The notes under the pieces are model-generated. The model was not told where the DNA came from. It did no database searches and worked only from the letters and a program-made list of their open reading frames with translations. The translations under genes were made by a program, and so were the position numbers. From positions 1 to 52,706 of the forward strand of contig CAJUAC010000014.1 in assembly GCA_910583885.1 (NCBI GenBank): DNA of 52,706 nt, written 5' to 3'. This stretch comes from an uncultured Oscillospiraceae bacterium. GTDB taxonomy: Bacteria; Bacillota; Clostridia; Oscillospirales; Oscillospiraceae. Shown one piece after another: positions 22,959-30,827 of the stretch. Numbering within the stretch: the stretch's first letter is position 1; each line of letters opens with the position of its first letter.

Positions 22959-22989
22959 ATTATACCGCATAGAGTACACTCCAAGTCAA
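22959..22989 (-). promoter_or_regulatory. MerR-type promoter of the DUF362 gene
   Basis: On the minus strand TTGACT (22989-22984) and TATAAT (22964-22959) are separated by 19 bases instead of 17. The spacer holds a dyad with perfect GAGT/ACTC arms around a 2-base centre. Over-long spacers with a central dyad are the hallmark of MerR-family activated promoters. No merR gene is present in the window. Confidence 0.7.
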
Positions 22990-23052
22990 GCAGAACTTTT
23001 TCTCCGCAGCTGCGTCTGGCGTTAGGAGGCGTGCCCGCCGGGAAAATCCCTA

Positions 23053-23081
23053 TTGACAAATATATCGGTTGATGATATATT
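23053..23081 (+). promoter_or_regulatory. Sigma-A promoter of the PadR operon
   Basis: TTGACA (23053-23058) and TATATT (23076-23081) are separated by 17 bases. The -10 element lies inside the first of two operator dyads. Confidence 0.85.
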
Positions 23082-23104
23082 AAATACATCGGATAACGAT
23101 ATAT
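23060..23104 (+). promoter_or_regulatory. Tandem operator dyads, probable PadR binding sites
   Basis: Two 21-base dyads of identical design follow each other with centres 24 bases apart. Site 1 (23060-23080) is ATATATC, 7 bases, GATATAT. Site 2 (23084-23104) is ATACATC, 7 bases, GATATAT. They cover the spacer, the -10 element and the start region, so a bound regulator would block transcription. The PadR protein encoded in the operon is the obvious candidate. Confidence 0.75.
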
Positions 23105-23126
23105 TAGTGATGGGAGGGGTTTGGGG

Positions 23127-23330
23127 ATGGAGAGAAACCATCTTGGGCGGCTTTTTGCAATTCCATGCGTGTTGCTCAGCGCGATGCATTTGCTGTCAGG
23201 CGGCATCCCAGATTCCCTGTGGGCATTTCCCATAGAGGCCGCTGCTGGAGGGGCGGTGGTGCTTCTGGTGATGGATCTCCTGCCAGGGAAGGCCGTACAC
23301 AGGATCAGGGCTTGGAAGTGCCGTGGATAG
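23127..23330 (+). CDS. Small two-helix membrane protein, unknown
   Basis: The 67-residue protein has two hydrophobic segments, LFAIPCVLLSAMHLLSG (about 9-25) and IEAAAGGAVVLLVMDLL (about 37-53), and a basic end. The ATG follows a GGGAGGGG site at 7 bases, directly downstream of the tandem operators. Its last 8 bases overlap the PadR gene. I do not recognise the family. By position it may be part of the PadR-controlled membrane unit with the DUF2812 protein. Confidence 0.65.
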   Translation: MERNHLGRLFAIPCVLLSAMHLLSGGIPDSLWAFPIEAAAGGAVVLLVMDLLPGKAVHRIRAWKCRG

Positions 23331-23640
23331 GAACCAACCGCTGACAGAGGCGCTGTTTTACATCCTGCTGGCTGCCCGCAAGCCTGTGCATGGCTATGGC
23401 ATGATCCAAGAGGTTGCGGAGATGACCAATGGGCGGGTAAACCTGGGGCCTGGGACACTGTATGGGGCCATCAACTCACTGCTGGATAAGAGGTGGATTA
23501 CCCTCTACAGTGCCGAAGCTGGATCCCGGAAAAAGAAGGAATATCTCATCACCAGCGAGGGCAAAGCGGTATTCAGCGCAGAGCTGCGGCGGCTGCAGGA
23601 GCTGGTTTCAAACGGCGAGAGGATGGAGGGAGCAGAATGA
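23323..23640 (+). CDS. PadR family transcriptional regulator
   Basis: The 105-residue protein is a compact PadR-type winged helix regulator. It shows ALFYILLAARKPVHGYGMIQ (helix 1 and turn), LGPGTLYGAINSLLDKRWI (recognition helix with the conserved GTLY), and the wing with RKKKEYLITSEGK. The start is GTG at 23323, with a weak GGAAG site, and overlaps the upstream gene, so translation is probably coupled. Such short PadR proteins usually repress their own operon. Two matching dyads lie at the promoter. The effector is unknown. Confidence 0.92.
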   Translation: MDRNQPLTEALFYILLAARKPVHGYGMIQEVAEMTNGRVNLGPGTLYGAINSLLDKRWITLYSAEAGSRKKKEYLITSEGKAVFSAELRRLQELVSNGERMEGAE

Positions 23641-24161
23641 TTCGATTCAAAATAACCCTTGACAAGGATGAGGAACAGGACTGGCTCAATTGGTACTGTC
23701 AGCAGGGCTGGGCCATGAGCAGCTTTTTCCTGGGCCTTGTGACGTTTGTCCGCTGCCAGCCAGGGGAATACATCTACCAGATCGACCTGCTGCCTGGCTG
23801 CGGCCTGCGGGCAGACGACTATGAAGGGTATGCGGCCTTCATGGAAGAGACGGGGGTGGAGGTACTCCAGCAATGGGGCAGATGGGTCTATCTGCGCAAG
23901 CGGACGGAGGAGGGCCCCTTCGATATTTATACGGATATCGACTCCCAGGTTGCCCTGTACCGCCGTATCCAAAGGATGTTTTTATGGGTGCTGATAGTGT
24001 GTTCCTCATGTTCTCTCATCAACATCTATGGCGGGATACAGTCGGGCAATTTAGTCATCAGGTCCCTTGTGGCGGTGCAGGTACTGATACTGCTGGCCAT
24101 TCTGCGGGCTGTCCGGCAGTGCTCTTGGAAGATCCAGGAGCTGGAACAGAATCAGCGATAG
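23637..24161 (+). CDS. DUF2812 domain-containing membrane protein
   Basis: The 174-residue protein begins with a soluble segment (MIRFKITLDKDEEQDWLNWYCQQGWAM in register with DUF2812) and ends with two hydrophobic stretches (about 118-137 and 143-160). DUF2812 genes commonly follow PadR genes in Firmicutes and are thought to act as membrane partners or anti-regulators, though their mechanism is not established. The ATG overlaps the padR stop codon (ATGA), which supports one operon. Confidence 0.85.
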   Translation: MIRFKITLDKDEEQDWLNWYCQQGWAMSSFFLGLVTFVRCQPGEYIYQIDLLPGCGLRADDYEGYAAFMEETGVEVLQQWGRWVYLRKRTEEGPFDIYTDIDSQVALYRRIQRMFLWVLIVCSSCSLINIYGGIQSGNLVIRSLVAVQVLILLAILRAVRQCSWKIQELEQNQR

Positions 24162-24188
24162 AAATAACAGAAAGGAGGGTGGGGAAGG

Positions 24189-24350
24189 ATGCGTTTTGAG
24201 AAGGTGTACAGCCAGGGCGTAGTGGATGTGGTGGAAATCCTGGTTGATCGGGAAACCGGCGTCCATTATTTATGGCGCAAGTGTGCGAATTCCGGTGGGA
24301 TGACGCCGCTGCTGGACCAAAATGGCGCGCCTGTGATCACGAAAAAGTAA
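24189..24350 (+). CDS. Small DUF6440-like protein
   Basis: A 53-residue protein begins MRFEKVYSQGVVDVVEILVD and continues with RETGVHYLWR, a glycine pair and LLDQNGAPVI. This resembles the small DUF6440 proteins found in Clostridia. The start ATG is preceded by AAAGGAGGG and GGGGAAGG. It lies 27 bases after the DUF2812 gene and probably ends the same transcript, with a terminator at 24423. Function is unknown. Confidence 0.75.
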   Translation: MRFEKVYSQGVVDVVEILVDRETGVHYLWRKCANSGGMTPLLDQNGAPVITKK

Positions 24351-24422
24351 GCTGCGCAGCTGTTTTTTCACGCAGGCTGGCAAGGAAAATCTGAAAAAAT
24401 TCAGTTTGCCTTATAATCAGAC

Positions 24423-24454
24423 ATACAAGGGCCGGTACGGCCCTTGTATTTTTA
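24423..24454 (+). terminator. Terminator of the PadR operon
   Basis: ATACAAGGGCC pairs with GGCCCTTGTAT (11 bp) around a 5-base loop, followed by six T residues. Confidence 0.9.
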
Positions 24455-24472
24455 TAAGGATTGTGCTATGCT
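24444..24472 (+). promoter_or_regulatory. Candidate lepB promoter overlapping the upstream terminator
   Basis: TTGTAT (24444-24449) lies in the right arm of the terminator. TATGCT (24467-24472) follows after 17 bases and has an extended TG motif. It would start transcription about 30 bases before lepB. Confidence 0.45.
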
Positions 24473-24476
24473 ATAT

Positions 24477-24499
24477 CCTTAGAAAATTATATTCTAAGG
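24477..24499 (+). promoter_or_regulatory. Hairpin overlapping the lepB ribosome binding site
   Basis: CCTTAGAA and TTCTAAGG form a perfect 8-bp stem with a 7-base loop. The right arm contains the first bases of the AAGGAG site (24496-24501), so the hairpin could reduce translation. The same dyad might instead be an operator. Confidence 0.4.
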
Positions 24500-24510
24500 A
24501 GTGTGCTGCT

Positions 24511-25149
24511 ATGGCAGAGAAGAAACAAGCGCCGGAGCTTGCGCAGGAGGTTGGGCCTGCCAAGACAGAGGGGACGCGGAGAGATCCGGAGAGCCTGGAG
24601 GGGACGCTGTACTGCTGGGCCCAAGCGCTGATCTCAGCGGTGGTGGGCGTGGTACTGCTGTTTACCTTCGGGTTCCGCCTGATTGGCGTCAGCGGGCCGT
24701 CTATGCAGGACACCTTGTATACCGGCGACCGGCTTCTGGTGCTCAATGCCGCCTATTGCAACTTCCAGGCTGGAGACGTGGTGGTCATCAACGACTACAA
24801 TGCGGAGCTGGACGAGACCTTGGTCAAGCGGATTGTTGCCGTAGGGGGCCAGACCGTGGACATTGACTTCTCCAGCGGCACTGTCTACGTAGACGGCGCC
24901 GCATTGGAGGAGAGCTATATCAAGGAGCCTACCCTGACCAGCGAGGGGATCGAATTCCCCCTCACGCTGGAGGAGGACGAGGTATTCGTCATGGGAGACA
25001 ACCGCAACCATAGTACAGACAGCCGCAGCGACCGGCTGGGCCCGGTAAAGGAGGGGTATCTCCAGGGCAAGGCGGTGCTTCTGCTGGCCCCCGGGAAGAC
25101 CCCGGATACCAACCGGCATGACTGGGGCCGGATCGGATTGGTCCAGTGA
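24511..25149 (+). CDS. lepB: Signal peptidase I
   Basis: Type I signal peptidase releases exported proteins from their signal peptides. The 212-residue protein has a charged cytoplasmic N-terminus, one membrane helix (about 39-58), and a catalytic domain outside the membrane. The nucleophile is Ser64 in SGPSM and the general base is Lys106 in VKRIVAVGG. The box MGDNRNHSTDSR also fits. The ATG has an AAGGAG site 9 bases upstream. rbgA and rnhB follow closely, as in other Firmicutes. Confidence 0.96.
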   Translation: MAEKKQAPELAQEVGPAKTEGTRRDPESLEGTLYCWAQALISAVVGVVLLFTFGFRLIGVSGPSMQDTLYTGDRLLVLNAAYCNFQAGDVVVINDYNAELDETLVKRIVAVGGQTVDIDFSSGTVYVDGAALEESYIKEPTLTSEGIEFPLTLEEDEVFVMGDNRNHSTDSRSDRLGPVKEGYLQGKAVLLLAPGKTPDTNRHDWGRIGLVQ

Positions 25150-25168
25150 CAGGCGGGGAGGCGCTGTG

Positions 25169-26059
25169 ATGGAGGACAAGCAGAGTAATATGCAGATCCA
25201 GTGGTATCCCGGCCACATGGCCAAGACCCGCCGGATGATTGTAGAACAGATGAAACACATGGACGCTGTGTGTGAGATTTTGGACGCCCGCATCCCCTTT
25301 TCCAGCCGGAATCCGGATGTAGAGGGGCTGACGGCGGAAAAACCACGGCTGATCGTCCTCAACCGGACAGATCTGGCGGATCCGTCCGCAACCCGCCGCT
25401 GGGCTGCCCATTTCCGTGGGAGGGGCTTCGCTGTACTGGAGACCAGCGCCAAGTCCGGCCAGGGGACAGCCCGTTTTCCTGCTGCGGTGCGGGAGCTGCT
25501 GGCGGACAAGCTGGCGGCCTATGCGGAAAAGGGGCAGGCCGGACGGATGGTCCGGGTAATGATCCTTGGAATCCCCAATGTAGGGAAGTCTACCTTTATC
25601 AACCAGGTAGCCCGGCGGAAGACCGCCAAGGCGGAGGATCGTCCGGGAGTTACCCGCAGCAAGCAGTGGGTGTCCGTGGATCCAAGCCTGGAGCTGTTGG
25701 ACACGCCTGGAATGCTTTGGCCCCGTTTTGAGGATCCGGATGTAGGGGTACGGCTGGCCTGCACCGGCGCGGTGCGTGACGAGATCATCGATTTGGAGGA
25801 GCTGGCCTGCCGCCTTATCGCCTACCTGGGCCGGCGATATCCCCAGGCCCTGCTGGAGCGGTACAAGGTGGAGCCGGAGGCTGCTGACACGGGCTACGAG
25901 CTGCTGGTAAAGGCCGGGAGGAAGCGCGGTTTTGTTGTCCGGGGCGGCGAAATTGATACGGAGCGTATGGCCCGGATCCTCCTTGACGAGTTCCGGGCTG
26001 GCAAGCTTGGACGCTTTACACTGGAACTGCCGGAAGGGGTGGAGCAGCAGGATGGATAA
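25169..26059 (+). CDS. rbgA: Ribosome biogenesis GTPase YlqF/RbgA
   Basis: The 296-residue protein is a circularly permuted GTPase that finishes maturation of the 50S subunit. The motif order shows the permutation: G4 NRTD (65-68) precedes G1 GIPNVGKST (134-142) and G3 DTPG (178-181). The opening IQWYPGHMAKTRR is the RbgA signature, and a C-terminal helical domain follows. The ATG at 25169 has GGGGAGG 7 bases upstream. It lies 19 bases after lepB and overlaps rnhB by 8 bases. Confidence 0.96.
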   Translation: MEDKQSNMQIQWYPGHMAKTRRMIVEQMKHMDAVCEILDARIPFSSRNPDVEGLTAEKPRLIVLNRTDLADPSATRRWAAHFRGRGFAVLETSAKSGQGTARFPAAVRELLADKLAAYAEKGQAGRMVRVMILGIPNVGKSTFINQVARRKTAKAEDRPGVTRSKQWVSVDPSLELLDTPGMLWPRFEDPDVGVRLACTGAVRDEIIDLEELACRLIAYLGRRYPQALLERYKVEPEAADTGYELLVKAGRKRGFVVRGGEIDTERMARILLDEFRAGKLGRFTLELPEGVEQQDG

Positions 26060-26690
26060 AAAAAGCCTGCCGGGCTGGGGGCTGGAGGAGGAGGCGCGGG
26101 CCCAGGGCTTCCACCTGGTCTGCGGATGCGACGAAGCAGGGGCCGGGCCCCTGGCCGGGCCAGTGTATGCCGCCGCTGTGATCCTGCCTCCAGGGCTGGA
26201 GCTGGCGGGGCTGAACGACTCCAAGCAGGTGACAGCCAAGCGGCGTACTGGGCTCTTTGAGCAGATCCAGGAGCAGGCGGTGGCTTGGGCGGTGGCGTCT
26301 ATACCGCCAGAGGTGATTGATGAAATCGATATCCTCAATGCCCGCATCAAGGCTATGCAGGATGCCATTGACCGGCTGGACCCCGCGCCGGACTACGCAC
26401 TTGTTGACGGCAGCAGGGATCATGGCAGCCGGTATGCGATCACCCTGCCCCATGGGACAGCTGTACGTGGTGACGGGCGCAGTGTGAGTATCGCCGCTGC
26501 CTCTATTTTGGCCAAGGTCAGCAGGGATCTGTATATGGAGGAGATGTCCAAGCAGTACCCGGCCTACGGTTTTGACCGGCATAGGGGCTACGGGACAAAG
26601 CTCCACTACGCCATGCTGGATCAGCATGGGCCCAGCCCTATCCACCGAAAGAGCTTCCTGAGAAAGTGGGAGGCAGGCCGCAGTGGATGA
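26052..26690 (+). CDS. rnhB: Ribonuclease HII
   Basis: The enzyme cuts the RNA strand of RNA-DNA hybrids and removes misincorporated ribonucleotides. The 212-residue protein contains the type II motif CGCDEAGAGPLAGPVYAAAV with catalytic Asp27 and Glu28, followed by LNDSKQVTAKRR and later VDGSRDHG. The C-terminal RGYGTKLHYAMLDQHGPSPIHRKSF is the usual ending. The start overlaps rbgA and the end overlaps yraN. Confidence 0.96.
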   Translation: MDKKSLPGWGLEEEARAQGFHLVCGCDEAGAGPLAGPVYAAAVILPPGLELAGLNDSKQVTAKRRTGLFEQIQEQAVAWAVASIPPEVIDEIDILNARIKAMQDAIDRLDPAPDYALVDGSRDHGSRYAITLPHGTAVRGDGRSVSIAAASILAKVSRDLYMEEMSKQYPAYGFDRHRGYGTKLHYAMLDQHGPSPIHRKSFLRKWEAGRSG

Positions 26691-27027
26691 GAGGCGGGCG
26701 TTGGGGGAGCGGGGCGAGGCCGCCGTGGCGGCGGCGCTGGAGCGGCGGGGATACCATATACTGGAACGGCAGTACCGCTGCCGGTGGGGGGAGATCGACC
26801 TGATCGCCCGTTCGCCGGAGGGGGAGGTCTGCTTTGTAGAGGTGAAGGCCCGCTCCGGCGCGTCCTTCGCCCAGGCCCGGGAGGCGGTCACTGCCGCCAA
26901 GCAGCGCCGTCTGCGGGCCGCTGCGGGCTGCTACCTGGCGGAGCAGGTGTTGGACGATGAACCCTGCCGTTTCGATGTGGCGGAGGTCTACGGCCAGCGG
27001 ATCAACTATATCATCAGCGCGTTCTGA
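26683..27027 (+). CDS. yraN: YraN family (UPF0102) nuclease-fold protein
   Basis: The 114-residue protein matches UPF0102, a restriction-endonuclease-like fold family usually encoded after rnhB. Family features are LGERGEAAVAAALERRGYHIL and the E-D-ExK-like residues in WGEIDLIARSPEGEVCFVEVKAR. The start is GTG at 26683, inside the rnhB end (8-base overlap). A role in DNA recombination or repair is suspected for the family but not settled. Confidence 0.93.
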   Translation: MDERRALGERGEAAVAAALERRGYHILERQYRCRWGEIDLIARSPEGEVCFVEVKARSGASFAQAREAVTAAKQRRLRAAAGCYLAEQVLDDEPCRFDVAEVYGQRINYIISAF

Positions 27028-27056
27028 GCGGGACGCGATGGGAGGATACAATCATT

Positions 27057-28541
27057 ATGGAATATTTAAGCACAAGAGACAAAACCCTGCGCCTAAGCGC
27101 GGCGGAGGCCATCAAGATGGGCCTGAGCCGGGATGGCGGGCTGTTTACGCCCGTAAGCTTTCCGGTCCTCAGCGCCCTGGAGGTGGAGACCCTGTGCGGC
27201 ATGGACTACCAGCGCCGGGCGGCCTATATCATGGGCAAGTACCTGGAGCAGTTCCGGCCGGAGGATCTGGCCCTTTTCGCGCAGCGGGCCTACGGCCCGG
27301 ACAAGTTCGACTGCCCGGCGGTGGCCCCTCTGCGGAAGCTGGATGGGAAGACCTGGTGCCTGGAGCTGTGGCATGGCCCCACCAGCGCATTTAAGGACAT
27401 GGCCTTGCAGATGCTGCCCCAGCTGCTCTCCACCAGCCTGAAGATGACAGGGGAGAAGAAGACCGCCTGCATCCTGGTGGCTACCTCCGGCGATACCGGG
27501 AAGGCGGCGATGGAGGGCTTTGCGGATGTGGAGCAGACGAAGATCCTGGTGTTCTACCCGGAGCATGGCGTCAGCGAGATCCAGAAGCTGCAAATGGTCA
27601 CCCAGGAGGGGAGCAACGTGGGCGTGTGCGCTGTGCGCGGCAACTTTGACGACGCACAGAACGGCGTCAAGCGCATTTTCTCCGACCCAACCATCCGGGA
27701 AGAGCTGGCGGGACGGGGGTACTTCCTTTCTTCTGCTAACTCCATCAATTGGGGTCGCATCCTGCCCCAGGTGGCCTACTACATCTCCGCTTACTGCGAC
27801 CTTATCAATGCAGGTGAGGTTAAGCTGGGGCAGAAGGTGAATTTCTGCGTCCCCACGGGGAATTTTGGCAACATCCTGGCCTGCTACTATGCCAGAAAAA
27901 TGGGCCTGCCAATCGGGAAGCTGGTGTGCGCCTCCAACCGCAACGATGTACTCACGGAGTTTATCCGTACAGGCATCTATGACCGCAACCGCCCCTTCCA
28001 CACCACCATGTCCCCCTCCATGGATATCCTGATCTCCAGCAATCTGGAGCGCCTGCTGTTTGATCTGAGCGGCGGGGACGACGCGCTGGTGCGCGGCTAT
28101 ATGGAGGAGCTGGCCAGGAGCGGGCGGTACGAGATCGCGCCGGAGCTGAAGGAGCGCCTCCAGGGGCTGTTCTACGGCGGCTTCTGCAATGAGGAGGATA
28201 CGGCGTCCTCTATCCAGATGCTCTACCAGTACGGCTATCTCATCGACCCCCATACCGCTGTGGCGGCAAAGGTGCTCACCGATTACCGGAAGGGGAGCGG
28301 CGACATGACGCCCGCCATCTTTGTCTCCACCGCCAGCCCGTATAAGTTCTGCGACAGCGTCCTGGAGGCCATTGGGGAGACGCCTGTGGCGGACAGCGTG
28401 GAACGGATTGCCCAGATGCAGGAGCGCACCGGCACCACGGCGCCAACCCGCTTGGCAGCCCTGAAGGGGAAGCAGCCCCGGTTTGACAGTGTAACAGAGC
28501 GGGAGCAGATGGAGGAGGCGGTTTTGTCCTTCCTCCAATAG
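27057..28541 (+). CDS. thrC: Threonine synthase
   Basis: The enzyme converts O-phosphohomoserine to threonine with pyridoxal phosphate. The 494-residue protein is of the long class. It shows GLSRDGGLFTP near residue 22, the PLP lysine (Lys113) in TSAFKDMALQML, and the phosphate-binding loop VATSGDTGKAA near residue 141. The ATG follows a GGGAGG site. It is separated from yraN by 29 bases and may share its transcript. No other threonine genes are near. Confidence 0.95.
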   Translation: MEYLSTRDKTLRLSAAEAIKMGLSRDGGLFTPVSFPVLSALEVETLCGMDYQRRAAYIMGKYLEQFRPEDLALFAQRAYGPDKFDCPAVAPLRKLDGKTWCLELWHGPTSAFKDMALQMLPQLLSTSLKMTGEKKTACILVATSGDTGKAAMEGFADVEQTKILVFYPEHGVSEIQKLQMVTQEGSNVGVCAVRGNFDDAQNGVKRIFSDPTIREELAGRGYFLSSANSINWGRILPQVAYYISAYCDLINAGEVKLGQKVNFCVPTGNFGNILACYYARKMGLPIGKLVCASNRNDVLTEFIRTGIYDRNRPFHTTMSPSMDILISSNLERLLFDLSGGDDALVRGYMEELARSGRYEIAPELKERLQGLFYGGFCNEEDTASSIQMLYQYGYLIDPHTAVAAKVLTDYRKGSGDMTPAIFVSTASPYKFCDSVLEAIGETPVADSVERIAQMQERTGTTAPTRLAALKGKQPRFDSVTEREQMEEAVLSFLQ

Positions 28542-28558
28542 GGAAGGAGGCTTCAAGA

Positions 28559-29245
28559 ATGGCCCTCTATGCGATTGGGGACCTGCATCTGGCAATGAGC
28601 GTCAACAAGCCGATGGACGTGTTTGGGCCAGGCTGGTCCAATCATGCCCAGCGGCTGGAGGAGGCGTTTTCCCATCTGGGGGAGGGGGATATGACGGTCC
28701 TGTGCGGCGACCTCTCCTGGGGCATCGACTTTTCCGAGAGCCTGGCGGACTTCCAATTCATCGACCGCCTGCCGGGCAAAAAGATTATTGTCAAGGGCAA
28801 CCACGACTACTGGTGGAATACAGCAGCGAAGATGCGGCGCTTTTTCCAGGAAAACGGCCTGACAAGTTTGGAGATCCTCCACAACAATGCCTGCTTTTAT
28901 GGGGACTGGGCTCTGTGCGGCACCCGGGGGTGGTTTTATGAGGAGGAGGCCTCCGGCCACAACGAGAAGGTCCTCAACCGGGAGGTGGGCCGCCTGGAGG
29001 CATCGCTGCGGGCGGCAGAGGGCCGCCCGATCCTGGCGTTCCTCCATTACCCGCCCCTCTATACCGGCTACCGCTGCCCAGAGATCATTGGCAAGCTGGA
29101 GGAGTACCATGTCCAGCGCTGCTTTTACGGCCATCTCCATGGCCCTACCCATAAGCGGGCCGTCGAGGGGAGGGTCGGGGGTGTGGCCTACAGCCTGGTA
29201 GCGGCGGACTATCTGGGGTTTACCCCGAAAAAAATCTTGGAATAA
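28559..29245 (+). CDS. Calcineurin-type metallophosphoesterase
   Basis: The 228-residue protein has the metal-binding motifs of the superfamily: IGDLHL near residue 6, CGDLSWG near residue 48, KGNHDYWW near residue 79, HYPP near residue 163, and GHLHG near residue 194. This resembles the predicted phosphohydrolases of COG1768. The substrate is unknown. The start lies 17 bases after thrC with a GGAAGGAGG site, so the two are probably cotranscribed. Confidence 0.9.
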   Translation: MALYAIGDLHLAMSVNKPMDVFGPGWSNHAQRLEEAFSHLGEGDMTVLCGDLSWGIDFSESLADFQFIDRLPGKKIIVKGNHDYWWNTAAKMRRFFQENGLTSLEILHNNACFYGDWALCGTRGWFYEEEASGHNEKVLNREVGRLEASLRAAEGRPILAFLHYPPLYTGYRCPEIIGKLEEYHVQRCFYGHLHGPTHKRAVEGRVGGVAYSLVAADYLGFTPKKILE

Positions 29246-29257
29246 AGAAAAAAATAC

Positions 29258-29286
29258 TGGAAATTTTCTATTTACTATGCTACAAT
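29258..29286 (+). promoter_or_regulatory. Predicted extended -10 promoter of tig
   Basis: TGGAAA (29258-29263) and TACAAT (29281-29286) are separated by 17 bases with TG one base before the -10. It lies in a short AT-rich patch, about 50 bases upstream of tig. Confidence 0.6.
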
Positions 29287-29336
29287 ATGATGCTGGCTGA
29301 CTGTGAAAGGCCGACAGTGAACGGAGGAAATGTAAA

Positions 29337-30716
29337 ATGAGTATCAAAAGCTGTGAAAAATTAGAAAAAAGCATGGTTGTGCTGACCGTGGAGGTGAGCG
29401 CCGCCGATTTCGAGGCCGCCGTTGAGAAGGCCTACAAAAAGCAGCGCGGCAGCATCAGGATGCCTGGCTTCCGTCCTGGGAAGGCCCCCCGCAAGATGAT
29501 CGAGAGCCGCTATGGCGTGGGGATCTTCTATGAGGAGGCTGTGAATATTGCTTTGCCCGGCGCATATGCGGACGCTGTGAAGGAGCAGGAGCTGGATGTG
29601 GTAGGCTATCCCGAGGTGGAGCTGCTGGAGGTCGGGAAGGATGGTTTTTCCTTCAAGGCGACTGTGGCCGTGTACCCCGAGGTGAAGCTGGGCCAGTACA
29701 AGGGCCTGGAGGCCCCCAAGGCAGAGGTAAAGGTTGCCGCTGCCGATGTCAACGCCCGCCTGAAGGAGATGGCGGATCGCAATAGCCGCATGGTCAGCGT
29801 AGAGCGCAAGGTGAAGAAGGGCGATGTGGCAAACATCGACTTTGAGGGCTTTTTGGACGGCGTACCCTTTGACGGCGGCAAGAGCGACAATTTTGACCTG
29901 GAAATTGGGTCCGGCAGCTTTGTCCCCGGCTTTGAGGATCAGGTCACTGGTATGGACGTGGGCGAGGAGAAGGATATTGACATCACCTTCCCCGAGGATT
30001 ATCACGCCGACCTGGCCGGCAAGAGCGTGGTGTTTCACGTGAAGGTCAACGCCGTCAAGGTCAAGGAGCTCCCTGCCCTGGACGACGAGTTTGCCAAGGA
30101 TGTGTCGGAGTTTGACACCCTGGCTGAGCTGAAGAAGGATGTAAAGGCCAAGCTCGTCGAGGAGCGGGAGGATGCCGCCCGCCGTGCCTTTGAGGACGTG
30201 CTGATGGGCAAGGTGGCCGACGGGATTGAGGCAGATATCCCTGACGCAATGATTGAGGACCAGGCTCACCGGTTTGTGGAGAATCTGAAGCGGCAGGTCC
30301 TGTCCCAGGGGATGCCCTTTGACCAGTACATGAAGATGACCAATATGGATGAGGAGTCCCTGCTCCAGGAGGCGCGCACACCTGCTGTGGGCCAGGTGCG
30401 TATGGATCTGGCGGTTGCCGCTATCATCAAGGAGGAAAACCTGGAGGTGACTGACGAGGAGGTAGAGGCGGAGTTCACCGAGATGGCAGGGAAGTATGGC
30501 ATGGATGCGGAGACGCTGAAGAAGTACACCCCTGCTGAGGCCATCCGTGAGCAGCTTCTGCGCAATAAGGCTGTGGCTGTTGTGGCGGACAGCGCTGTTG
30601 CCGTCAAGCCGGAGGCCAAGGAGGACGACGGCGAGGAGAAGCCCAAGAAGAAGCGTTCCAAGAAGTCCAGCGATGAGACTGCGGTGGAAGAGACCAGCGA
30701 GGAGGGCGCCGAATAA
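29337..30716 (+). CDS. tig: Trigger factor
   Basis: Trigger factor is a ribosome-bound chaperone and prolyl isomerase. The 459-residue protein has the ribosome-docking signature GFRPGKAPRKMIE near residues 44-56, the FKBP-like domain around residues 155-240 (VANIDFEGFLDG, then VPGFEDQVTGM), and the C-terminal arms. The last 40 residues are an unusually long charged tail, first lysine-rich (KPKKKRSKKSS) and then glutamate-rich, which is common in clostridial forms. clpP and clpX follow, the classic arrangement. Confidence 0.97.
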   Translation: MSIKSCEKLEKSMVVLTVEVSAADFEAAVEKAYKKQRGSIRMPGFRPGKAPRKMIESRYGVGIFYEEAVNIALPGAYADAVKEQELDVVGYPEVELLEVGKDGFSFKATVAVYPEVKLGQYKGLEAPKAEVKVAAADVNARLKEMADRNSRMVSVERKVKKGDVANIDFEGFLDGVPFDGGKSDNFDLEIGSGSFVPGFEDQVTGMDVGEEKDIDITFPEDYHADLAGKSVVFHVKVNAVKVKELPALDDEFAKDVSEFDTLAELKKDVKAKLVEEREDAARRAFEDVLMGKVADGIEADIPDAMIEDQAHRFVENLKRQVLSQGMPFDQYMKMTNMDEESLLQEARTPAVGQVRMDLAVAAIIKEENLEVTDEEVEAEFTEMAGKYGMDAETLKKYTPAEAIREQLLRNKAVAVVADSAVAVKPEAKEDDGEEKPKKKRSKKSSDETAVEETSEEGAE

Positions 30717-30827
30717 CGGGGCTTTAGTACTAAATTTTACCGAATGTGGTTATCCTAGTGTGGCGCCGTGGGGCCCAAGGGCGGCGGCGCGTGGAGGGGT
30801 CCTTATTCTGTCAGGAGGTAGTCTACC

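Noticed and set aside
27093..28595. 500-codon minus-strand open frame opposite thrC
   Set aside because: Antisense to a clear enzyme gene with strong motifs. The frame has histidine- and leucine-rich low-complexity composition typical of shadow frames in GC-rich DNA.
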